From Actinomycetales bacterium (GTDB lineage Bacteria > Actinomycetota > Actinomycetes > Actinomycetales > Dermatophilaceae), in contig JADKAO010000007.1 of assembly GCA_016715285.1 (NCBI GenBank), positions 291,869 through 355,868 on the forward strand: a DNA stretch of 64,000 nucleotides, in the 5' to 3' direction. A program made the translations under genes and the position numbers. Shown in pieces: positions 58,015-64,000 of this stretch. Position 1 is the stretch's first letter, and the number at the start of each line of letters is the position of its first letter. The notes below the pieces were generated by a model. It did not search any database. It saw nothing but the letters and a program-made list of their open reading frames with translations, and had not been told where the DNA came from.

Positions 58015-58030
58015 TGTGATCCGGCTCACA
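58015..58030. promoter_or_regulatory. CRP/GlxR-type site TGTGATCCGGCTCACA upstream of cstA
   Basis: A perfect TGTGA-N6-TCACA consensus site. It sits 25 bp before the cstA start codon and overlaps the stop codon of the upstream FMN reductase gene. Position close to the start could mean repression by the bound factor, or activation from a start point within the upstream gene. Confidence 0.75.
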
Positions 58031-58736
58031 GGCCGCTCACAGTCAACGTAGCCGGTTTGCGAGCCGTTCGGGAGTTTGGCCGCCCGACGCTCCCGATTGT
58101 CCGCTGGGATTGGCTCACCGCCCAGGTCAACTCCCGCGCGGCCTGGGTGACGCGCGGCGTGATGGCTGAGTCCAGTTGCGGCCCAACGGAGTTGTGGCTT
58201 GGGCCGGTCACCCAGTCCGCGTCCGCGGCATACACGCACGTCGGCACGGGGAGCGCACCATGGAGCGAGAGCGCGGGTCGCACGACGAGATCACCGACGA
58301 GGGTATGCCGGGTCGAGGACCCGGCGACCGCCATGACGACCGGCAAGTGCTCGAGCGTCCCCCTCGGCAGGACATCGAGATAGAGCTTGGCGAGGGCACT
58401 CATGGACGCGTTGTGACAGGGGGTGGCGAGGACCAATGCGGCGGCGCGGCAGGTGGCGTGGACCACCTCGCGTGCGCCCGCGGAGTCATGGCCACGGACG
58501 AGTGCGTCGAGCAGGTCGTGACCGTGATCTCGGACGTCCACCCGGCTGACGACCCAGCGATCGGCGCGATGGGTATGCCGTCCACCGGCTGTGCCCTCGA
58601 CAGCAGATGGGCGGGTGAGGGCGGCCAAGGCCGCGCCCGCGACCGCGGTGGCCAGGGCGGCCGTCCGCGAGTGGCTGTGGTGCCCGGCATCAACGACCAC
58701 GAGGGTGCGCGGCGTTGCTAACGACAGTCCGGTCAC
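58026..58736 (-). CDS. NAD(P)H-dependent FMN reductase (SsuE/MsuE-like)
   Basis: A 236-residue flavodoxin-like FMN reductase. The segment LVLATPCHNASMSALAKLYLDVLP carries the flavin-contact region of the SsuE/MsuE family, followed by PVVMAVAGSSTRHTLVGD and the C-terminal ALPVPTCVYAADADWV. The enzyme would supply reduced FMN to a two-component monooxygenase that splits sulfonates. It begins with GTG 58736 overlapping the ssuC-like stop and is last in the sulfur operon. The C-terminal tail beyond residue 160 is longer than usual. Confidence 0.82.
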   Translation of the reverse strand: MTGLSLATPRTLVVVDAGHHSHSRTAALATAVAGAALAALTRPSAVEGTAGGRHTHRADRWVVSRVDVRDHGHDLLDALVRGHDSAGAREVVHATCRAAALVLATPCHNASMSALAKLYLDVLPRGTLEHLPVVMAVAGSSTRHTLVGDLVVRPALSLHGALPVPTCVYAADADWVTGPSHNSVGPQLDSAITPRVTQAARELTWAVSQSQRTIGSVGRPNSRTARKPATLTVSGL

Positions 58737-59593
58737 CGCGGGTCCACCCGCGTCGCGCGGCTGTCCTGGAGTCGCTCGCGTGGTGTCCGCAGTGCCCAGC
58801 GGGCCACGAGGTCCACGGCATACCCGATCGTGCCGATCACGAGGATGAGCGCCGTGATTTGGTGATAGGCGAGTTGGTCCTTGGCGTTGAGGATCTGGTA
58901 CCCCAGCCCGGAGGTGACCCCGAGCATCTCTGCGGGCACGAGCACGACCCATCCGATGCCGATCGCCATCCGCAGTCCCGACAACACGCGTGGTCGCACA
59001 GCTGGCACAGTGACCGTGCGGATGCGTTCGGAGCGCGAGGCGCCCAGGGCTCGAGCAACAAGGGCGTGCCCAGGATCGACGGAGGCCACCCCTTCGGCGG
59101 TGCTCGCGAGGATGGGCCAGACCGTCGTGGCCGCGACCAAGGCGATGACCGGTCGGTCCCCGATGCCGAGAGCGATGACGGCGACCGGCGCCCACGACAG
59201 CGGCGAGACCATGCGCAAGAAGAGCAGCGCCGGTCGCACCGCGCGCTCCAATGCGGCGTGTGAGCCGACCAGTGCGCCCACAGCGACCCCGACGACGGTC
59301 GCGACAGCCAACCCGGCGAGTAGCCGGAACACACTGCTCGCAGCATGATCCAGCACCCCAGCCCCCACGATCTCGCGCAACCCGGTGAGGGTGCGTCGCG
59401 GGGAGAACTCCGCCACGAGGGCTCGGCCGCTGAAGAGAACATCAGTCGCGAGCCACCAGAGCGTGACCGCAACTAGCACCCCAGCGGCCGGGAGCAGGGC
59501 GGTCCGCCAGGCGGGAGCGGGGTGAGTCTCCACGGACTCTGGGCGTGACCGAGTAGAAGGCAAGCCCTGGGGGAGGTCTACGTGAGTGGTCAT
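58733..59593 (-). CDS. ssuC: Sulfonate/taurine-type ABC transporter permease
   Basis: A 286-residue inner membrane permease with about six helices and the BPD loop motif EGVASVDPGHALVARALGAS that docks the ATPase. It resembles SsuC/TauC permeases. ATG 59593 gives the expected start; upstream in-frame sequence belongs to the preceding gene in another frame. ATGA/GTGA overlaps link it to both neighbours, so all transporter subunits are co-translated. Confidence 0.87.
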   Translation of the reverse strand: MTTHVDLPQGLPSTRSRPESVETHPAPAWRTALLPAAGVLVAVTLWWLATDVLFSGRALVAEFSPRRTLTGLREIVGAGVLDHAASSVFRLLAGLAVATVVGVAVGALVGSHAALERAVRPALLFLRMVSPLSWAPVAVIALGIGDRPVIALVAATTVWPILASTAEGVASVDPGHALVARALGASRSERIRTVTVPAVRPRVLSGLRMAIGIGWVVLVPAEMLGVTSGLGYQILNAKDQLAYHQITALILVIGTIGYAVDLVARWALRTPRERLQDSRATRVDPR

Positions 59594-60774
59594 GGGGCGA
59601 TGTCCTCCTGTCGGACACTCGGCGCGGGCAACCCGGCAGTCACCAGGGAGCGCCGGATGAAGCGGTCGTCGAAGACCCGGGCGTGGGCCTGATCCACGGG
59701 GACGGCATCCAAGAAGCTGCGATCGCCGTCGACGACAGTGCGGTGCATGAGGTCGACGAGAGACCGGGTGAAGCCCGGTTGCGGGTAGGCCGAGAAGCCC
59801 AACGTTTCGCCGTGCCACTGCGGGTGGGAGAGGACCGACGTGTATGCCGCCCGCTCGCGGGTGAAGACCGAGCCCACCGCAGCGGGGGGCTGTGGGAGAT
59901 AGCCACCGGTCGTGGTGAGGAGTGCGCCAGCGTCGGTGCGGTGGCCAGCGAGCCACTGTTGGGCAGCGACGACGGCATCCGTCACCCCTTGGGCGGCCGC
60001 CGGATAACGGTCGATGAGGTCGCTGCGGACGGCGATGCCGCAGCACGCATGCTCTCGCCATACATCGCCGAGGAATCGGTGCACCCGACCGACGCCCTTG
60101 GCTTCGGCAACGGCCGAAAAGGGGTCGGCCACAACGAAACCGGCGATCGAGCCGGTTGCCAGGGCGGGAACCATGTCGGCGGGTGCCATCACCACCAGCT
60201 CAACGGTTCCGGCGGTGACGGACCCCCGCTCACGGATCACCGGTCGCAACCCCGCGCGAGCCAGCAGCTGCTGGACCAGGACGTTGTGGATGGACCACCA
60301 ATAAGGGATCGCGAGGGTCTTGCCAGCGAGTTGTTCGGTTGCCTGGATGGTCGGAGCAACCGTGAGGGCCGAGCCATTGGTGTGCCCCCACGCCACGACC
60401 GAAAAGGGGTGCCCTTGGGCAAGGCGCAGCTGGAGCGCGAACGGCAGCAGCAGGTGAACGACGTCCACCTCGCCGACGACGAAGGCCTGGGCTAGCGACT
60501 CCCAGTTGCGCATGAGGACCGGCTTGGCGCTCGGCACTCCGGCCTCAGCGAAGAGGCCACGGTGGTGTGCCGTGAGCAACGCCGAAGCATCCGTAATCGG
60601 TAGATAGCCGATCCGCAGTGGCCGTCCGAGGCCGGCGTCACGATTTGTGCGCAGAGCCGAGCCATCCGCACCGGCGGCCAACGCCGCGCCACGGATTCCG
60701 AGCCCGGCAACCGCAGCGGCAGCGACGAGCCGCCCGCCGAGGGCGAGCGCGTCTCGTCGGCGGAGCTCAGCCAT
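59590..60774 (-). CDS. ssuA: ABC transporter substrate-binding protein (SsuA/NMT1-like)
   Basis: A 394-residue extracytoplasmic binding protein. The N-terminus MAELRRRDALALGGRLVAAA has a Tat-like RRRDALALGG motif. The mature part begins near LRIGYLPITDASAL and includes VDVVHLLLPFALQLRLAQG, AIPYWWSIHNVL and MAPADMVPALATGSIAGFVVADP, the pattern of NMT1/SsuA binding proteins. ATG 60774 overlaps the ATPase stop (ATGGCTGA); a GTG at 60783 is also possible. The substrate is probably a sulfonate or similar organosulfur compound, by neighbourhood. Confidence 0.85.
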   Translation of the reverse strand: MAELRRRDALALGGRLVAAAAVAGLGIRGAALAAGADGSALRTNRDAGLGRPLRIGYLPITDASALLTAHHRGLFAEAGVPSAKPVLMRNWESLAQAFVVGEVDVVHLLLPFALQLRLAQGHPFSVVAWGHTNGSALTVAPTIQATEQLAGKTLAIPYWWSIHNVLVQQLLARAGLRPVIRERGSVTAGTVELVVMAPADMVPALATGSIAGFVVADPFSAVAEAKGVGRVHRFLGDVWREHACCGIAVRSDLIDRYPAAAQGVTDAVVAAQQWLAGHRTDAGALLTTTGGYLPQPPAAVGSVFTRERAAYTSVLSHPQWHGETLGFSAYPQPGFTRSLVDLMHRTVVDGDRSFLDAVPVDQAHARVFDDRFIRRSLVTAGLPAPSVRQEDIAP

Positions 60775-61579
60775 CGAGGTCACCCGCTCTCACGCCCACG
60801 CCGACGCTGACTCCCACGCCGACGCCGACGAGCTCGGTTTCGTGGGCTGGGTCGACGTGGTCGAACGCTGCGCGGATCTCGTCCCGCAGGTGGTGGTGAC
60901 GGGCGGCGGCATACGTGAGCGCTGGTGTCGTGGACCACTGTCGCACCACCCCGCCGTGGGTGCCCAGCAACACGATGTGGTCGGCGAGCACGAGTGCCTC
61001 ATCGACGTCGTGGGTGACCACGACCGTGGTGCGGCCGGCGGCGCGAGCCGTCTCGAGGTACCAGCCCTGCAAGTCCTCACGCGTGGCCGGGTCGAGCGCG
61101 CTGAAGGGTTCGTCGAGGAGCACGAGGTCTGGGTCGATGACGAGGGTCCGCGCGAGTCCCGCGCGCTGGGCTTGGCCGCCGGAGAGCTGGTCGGGGTAGG
61201 AATCGGCGACCTCGGTGAGGCCGAGACGCGCGAGCAAGCCATCGACGCCAAGGCCAGCCCAACCGGACCGAGCTGCGGCGTCCGCGTTCACGGCATACCG
61301 GAAGCCGAGAGCGACATTCTCGGCTGTCGTCAGCCAGGGGAAGAGCGCAGGCTCCTGCGTCGCGAGGCCGAGGCGCGTGCCGGGCTCGATCGCGACCGTG
61401 CCGCGCTGGGGGGTGAGTTCGCTCGCGATGAGTGACAACAGGGTGGACTTGCCTGCGCCGCTGGGGCCGAGCAGAGCTGTCACTGCCGTCGCGGGCAGGT
61501 CGAGCGTGACGTCGCGCAGCACCGTGCGGGTGCCGCGGCGCACCGTCACGCCGTCGAGGCGAGCGAGGAGAGTTCCCAT
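60767..61579 (-). CDS. ssuB: Sulfonate/taurine-type ABC transporter ATPase
   Basis: A 270-residue ABC ATPase. Walker A LLGPSGAGKSTLL, Q-loop TQEPALFPWL, signature DQLSGGQAQRAGLARTL, Walker B LVLLDEPFSALD and H-loop VVVTHDVDEAL are all canonical, unlike those of the ABC pair at 6476-7998. The C-terminus has a low-complexity Val-Gly repeat (VGVGVGVSVGVGVRAG) of unclear meaning, encoded by GTCGGC-type repeats. Its start overlaps the end of the acyl-CoA dehydrogenase-like gene by 34 bp. Confidence 0.9.
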   Translation of the reverse strand: MGTLLARLDGVTVRRGTRTVLRDVTLDLPATAVTALLGPSGAGKSTLLSLIASELTPQRGTVAIEPGTRLGLATQEPALFPWLTTAENVALGFRYAVNADAAARSGWAGLGVDGLLARLGLTEVADSYPDQLSGGQAQRAGLARTLVIDPDLVLLDEPFSALDPATREDLQGWYLETARAAGRTTVVVTHDVDEALVLADHIVLLGTHGGVVRQWSTTPALTYAAARHHHLRDEIRAAFDHVDPAHETELVGVGVGVSVGVGVRAGDLDG

Positions 61580-62610
61580 CGCAGGTGTCCTTCCGAGGGA
61601 GATTGAATGGGCAGGAATGCTGCTTCGCGCAAACGGCGGGCGGTCGGGCTCGCGGCGAGGTATCCGCGCCCGCCGGTGAGGGTCGATTCCAGCCGCGTGG
61701 CGGCGACCGCGAGCTCCACAACGTCCAGGCGCAGGGTCAGCAACTCACGGTCGGAGGCCTGACCGGGCGCCGCGGCGAGTCGGTCCCGGGTGGCGGTATG
61801 CCGGGCCAGCGCGGCTGCGATCGCCTGCACCTGGGGGCGCAGCGCCAACTGGTCCGGTCGGTGGTCCAAGGTTTGGGCCTCGGCGACGGCCCGCCGCGCT
61901 AGCCCGAGGGCGAACGAGCTCTGGAGGATGAGGAAGGCCGGCCGGAAGCCGCGGACGAGGGTGCCCAGGTCGCCGGAGAGCACCGCCGCTGGGTCGACCC
62001 GAACGCCGGACAACTGCAACGACCCTGATGCGGTGGCCTCGAGCGCCAGCAGTCCACGGACGTCTCGGCGCGTGATGCCTGGGGTGTCGAGTCGGAGGGC
62101 GACCGCGATCGGGGGCGCACCCACCTGACCAGCCGGGAGCACGACGGTGCCGTTGGCGGTGAGGTTGGACGCCCACGGGATGACGCCGTCAAGGCGAAGT
62201 CCATCTCCATCGCGGGTGGCCGTGACAGGGAGGGCCTCGATGCCAGCGAGGGCTTTGACGCCGGATGCCATCGCCGTGGAGCCGACCCGCGCGCCGGTCC
62301 GAAGCTCGGCGAGTTCCTCGTCGATGAAGGGGGAGCGCTCCGCCCGAGTGAGGTACTCGAGCACCATCCGGTGGGCCCACACGGAGAATGCTGTCGCGAG
62401 GTCTTCTTGGGCGATCGTGTCGATGAGGTGTGCGAGGTTCGCGACATCCTCGGCCCCTGAGTCGAGCAGGCCGCGCTGGGCGAGTTCGGGCAGCAGCCAA
62501 CTCGCGGGCAGCTCAGCTCTGTCCACGGCGGAGGCGTTAGCTGCAACGACCGAGCGGATCTCGTCGAGATCCAGCTCGATGGCGGAGCGTTCCGCAACCG
62601 CCGAACTCAT
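61546..62610 (-). CDS. Acyl-CoA dehydrogenase-like flavoprotein of the sulfur cluster
   Basis: A 354-residue protein of the acyl-CoA dehydrogenase fold: an N-terminal helical domain (LPASWLLPELAQRGLLD), a middle beta domain (VIPWASNLTANGTVVLPAG), and a C-terminal helical domain (FRPAFLILQSSFALGLARRAV and TGGRGYLAASPTARRLREAAF). It resembles the flavin-dependent desulfurisation monooxygenases of the SfnB/DszC group more than beta-oxidation enzymes. It may use FMNH2 from the FMN reductase downstream. The usual acyl-CoA dehydrogenase catalytic Glu is not obvious. ATG overlaps the DUF4242-like stop. Confidence 0.72.
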   Translation of the reverse strand: MSSAVAERSAIELDLDEIRSVVAANASAVDRAELPASWLLPELAQRGLLDSGAEDVANLAHLIDTIAQEDLATAFSVWAHRMVLEYLTRAERSPFIDEELAELRTGARVGSTAMASGVKALAGIEALPVTATRDGDGLRLDGVIPWASNLTANGTVVLPAGQVGAPPIAVALRLDTPGITRRDVRGLLALEATASGSLQLSGVRVDPAAVLSGDLGTLVRGFRPAFLILQSSFALGLARRAVAEAQTLDHRPDQLALRPQVQAIAAALARHTATRDRLAAAPGQASDRELLTLRLDVVELAVAATRLESTLTGGRGYLAASPTARRLREAAFLPIQSPSEGHLRWELSSLASTA

Positions 62611-63161
62611 CGTCGCACCCCGGTCGTGACCGCGCTCTGACCAAGCGCGTGCAGCCGATTGACCGGCGCCGACACAACGTCCCGCGCGCGGACGACCGCG
62701 TCGACATCGGGGGCGTCATAGAAGCACAAGCACTTGACCATGTCTTCGCGGACGTAGGTGCGTAGGAACGACACCTCGGGCACCTGGTCGTAGAGCGGCG
62801 TCTTCGCGGCCTTGCGCGCGAGATAGGTCGGCATGTCGAGGCCGTCGGGCAGGTCCCACTCCACGAGGTGACTCGCCTCGGGCCGAGCCGCTTTGATCTC
62901 GTCGAGGTCGGCGCCGACCAAGCGCACCGCGGCGGGTGCCGTGATGGTCGCGACGCCTGGCAGACCGGTCTGGGCCAGGGTCTCGATGGGGTCGGCGGCG
63001 TCGGCGTCGAGGATGACAAAGGCACGGGAGGCACTTGCGGTCACCTGGGTCTCGACGAGGTCAGCGGCGTGGCCGAGTGCGTCCACGAGAGCGTCAACGG
63101 CGTGCACGACACCGTCCTTGGTCGTGGTGGTGGGGACGAGTTCGACGAGGAAAAGGGGCAT
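62607..63161 (-). CDS. DUF4242-like protein, two ferredoxin-like repeats
   Basis: A 184-residue protein that appears to contain two halves of similar fold: MPLFLVELVPTTTTKDGVVH to about residue 85, and ASHLVEWDLPDGLDMPTYLA with VKCLCFYDAPDVDAVVRARD to the end. The second half resembles DUF4242 (nickel-binding SCO4226-like) proteins. Single-domain members are about 80-90 residues, so this is a likely tandem duplication. It is the first structural gene of the sulfur operon and lies 208 bp after the leader peptide gene. The function is unknown. Confidence 0.65.
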   Translation of the reverse strand: MPLFLVELVPTTTTKDGVVHAVDALVDALGHAADLVETQVTASASRAFVILDADAADPIETLAQTGLPGVATITAPAAVRLVGADLDEIKAARPEASHLVEWDLPDGLDMPTYLARKAAKTPLYDQVPEVSFLRTYVREDMVKCLCFYDAPDVDAVVRARDVVSAPVNRLHALGQSAVTTGVRR

Positions 63162-63369
63162 GAGGGTTCCTTACGGGGTGCGGAGGATGACCGCCCAAGG
63201 GACAGTTCCGGGGCGGGTGCAGAGCGGGAGGTATGCCGTGGAGCCAGCGCGGCTGCCGCGGCGGTCACCGCATGGCGGAGGCCATGGGGGTGCGAACGAG
63301 GCAGCGCGACGTGGTGGCCGCCCGCCAGCCACGCGCCGGTGCGGGCTCTAGGCGGGGGTCCTCACCGGG

Positions 63370-63489
63370 TCAGCGACAGAGGGTGCTGTCGGTGCGCTGA
63401 AGGTCGATCGGGAGGCGCGTGACGGCATACAGGGTCGTCCAGGCGCGCCGACCAGCGGTGGCGGCGACAGGGACGGCCGTGACAGGCAC
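63370..63489 (-). CDS. Short leader peptide gene of sulfur operon (39 aa, ends LCR-stop)
   Basis: GTG 63489, with AAGGAG (63495-63500) 5 nt before it on the minus strand, opens a 39-residue frame ending RLPIDLQRTDSTLCR then stop at 63370. The C-terminal pattern R-x-P-[IV]-D-L-x-R...LCR is that of the short actinobacterial leader peptides found upstream of sulfur uptake genes. A Cys codon (TGT) is second last, so ribosome stalling when cysteine is scarce could control the downstream genes. It is only 39 codons and has the strong ribosome binding site expected of a translated leader. No homology search was possible. Confidence 0.7.
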   Translation of the reverse strand: MPVTAVPVAATAGRRAWTTLYAVTRLPIDLQRTDSTLCR

Positions 63490-63521
63490 GCGCACTCCTT
63501 GTGGACAGAGACCTTCAGTGA

Positions 63522-63551
63522 ATTATGCCAACCATAACCACGAGTAACCAA
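63522..63551 (-). promoter_or_regulatory. Candidate promoter of the sulfur operon
   Basis: On the minus strand TTGGTT (63551-63546) and CATAAT (63527-63522) are separated by 18 bp and lie 33 bp before the leader peptide start codon. The region between leader gene and DUF4242-like gene (63162-63369) is GC-rich and non-coding; it may hold attenuator structures, but I could not fix them by eye. The divergent gene at 63635 is transcribed away from it. Confidence 0.5.
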
Positions 63552-63634
63552 TCCCTTTTCGCCCTGTCCACGGAGTGAGAAGCGCCCGCCCGTAAACTCG
63601 TGCCGTCGCTCATCCCACAGTCCGGAGGCACCCG

Positions 63635-64000
63635 GTGATCATCAGCCTTGGCTCGCATACCCCTCACGTCGCACCGGATGCCTGGGTGGCGCCGACCGCC
63701 GTGGTCGCCGGCCGCGTCACCGTCCATGCTGGCGCGAGCCTGTGGTACGGCGTCGTCGTGCGGGCTGACTGCGATGAGATCACGATCGGTGAAGGCAGCA
63801 ATCTGCAGGACAACGTCGTGTGTCACGCCGATCCGGGCACCCCGCTAACGGTTGGTGCCGGTGTCACGGTGGGACATGCCGCGATCCTGCACGGGTGCAC
63901 CATCGAAGACGGAGCCTTGGTCGGAATGGGTTCGACCGTCCTCAATGGAGCGGTCGTGGGGGCGGGCGCGATGGTGGCGGCATCGGCACTCGTGCCGGAA
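63635..64000 (+). CDS. Gamma-carbonic-anhydrase-like hexapeptide protein (3' end cut by window)
   Basis: The first 122 residues of a left-handed beta-helix protein of the YrdA/gamma-carbonic anhydrase family. Visible features: WYGVVVRADCDEITIGEGSN, LQDNVVCHAD, and VTVGHAAILHGCTIEDGALVG, which hold the three metal-binding His residues (one in CHAD, two in GHAAILHG), then MGSTVLNGAVVGAGA. GTG 63635 follows CCGGAGG by six bases. The frame is open to the window end; these proteins are about 170-180 residues. It may hydrate CO2, but many members have no proven activity. Confidence 0.88.
   Translation, partial: MIISLGSHTPHVAPDAWVAPTAVVAGRVTVHAGASLWYGVVVRADCDEITIGEGSNLQDNVVCHADPGTPLTVGAGVTVGHAAILHGCTIEDGALVGMGSTVLNGAVVGAGAMVAASALVPE

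Noticed and set aside
60790..60850. GTCGGC-type repeats at the end of ssuB as a regulatory repeat
   Set aside because: They are in frame and simply encode a Val-Gly tail; no extra structure was evident.
1..64000. GTATGCCG as a chromosome-segregation (KOPS) or Chi-like polar word
   Set aside because: Copies are almost equally divided between strands with no orientation skew inside the window, which such polar signals should show.
1..64000. tRNA, rRNA, prophage or insertion sequence
   Set aside because: No cloverleaf-like sequence, rRNA core sequence, transposase or phage structural gene was recognised on either strand.

Overview
The window is about 64 kb of high-GC chromosome (roughly two thirds G+C by eye) from an actinobacterium. 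Supporting signs are the gene order hisE-hisG-PH protein, ispG-GNAT-proS, rimP-nusA-ylxR-infB-rbfA-truB-ribF and folC-DUF4233-ndk, frequent GTG starts, ATGA/GTGA stop-start overlaps, candidate leaderless promoters and an ultrashort ileS T-box. A member of the Micrococcales (Intrasporangiaceae/Dermatophilaceae-like) is my best guess, but only a guess. No rRNA, tRNA, prophage, transposon or CRISPR array was seen; this is mostly core chromosome with several accessory modules.

Layout. 1-3250: end of rpe, an FMN riboswitch with a RibM/PnuX riboflavin transporter, then hisE, hisG and a PH-domain protein. 3292-7998: an FtsX-type permease with two complementary, individually degenerate ABC ATPases. 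7995-11843: paired Fluc fluoride channels, a small kinase-like NTPase and two CNNM/CorC membrane proteins. 11907-18851: hisF, a methyltransferase, ispG, GNAT, proS, a HAD phosphatase and a TSUP transporter. 18852-19336: a repeat-rich non-coding stretch. 19337-22724: an XRE regulator and a flavin-based trans-membrane electron-transfer operon (ferric-reductase-like protein, FMN-binding lipoprotein-like protein, ApbE). 22760-26378: a membrane protein, a YyaL-type thioredoxin-domain protein and a DUF4439 gene with an apparent frameshift. 26507-34075: the transcription/translation operon rimP to ribF. 34241-42344: acyl-CoA synthetase, B12-radical-SAM protein, GNAT, NUDIX-like, GlcD-like and CoA-transferase genes. 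42345-48597: T-box, ileS, GNAT, folC, DUF4233, ndk. 48569-55396: HD protein (frameshifted), FUSC protein, rfbB, GntR regulator, PLP decarboxylase with MFS transporter, secreted HNH nuclease. 55470-57989: ybdD and cstA behind a CRP/GlxR-like palindrome. 58026-63551: a sulfonate-type sulfur acquisition operon preceded by a short leader-peptide gene. 63635-end: a gamma-carbonic-anhydrase-like gene cut by the window edge.

The strongest unexplained signal is the octamer GTATGCCG (reverse CGGCATAC). I counted about 85 copies by eye, close to evenly split between strands (about 42 and 43), where 2-3 are expected by chance at this composition. It sits in genes in several reading frames (giving Gly-Met-Pro, Gly-Ile-Pro with the rare ATA codon, and Ala-Tyr), in intergenic DNA, and as inverted pairs in hairpins. 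This looks like a genome-wide iterated DNA word such as an uptake or nucleoid-protein site.

Three genes (DUF4439, rbfA, HD protein) each appear broken by a single missing base in GC-rich sequence. Because rbfA is a core gene, sequencing or assembly error is at least as likely as real loss.
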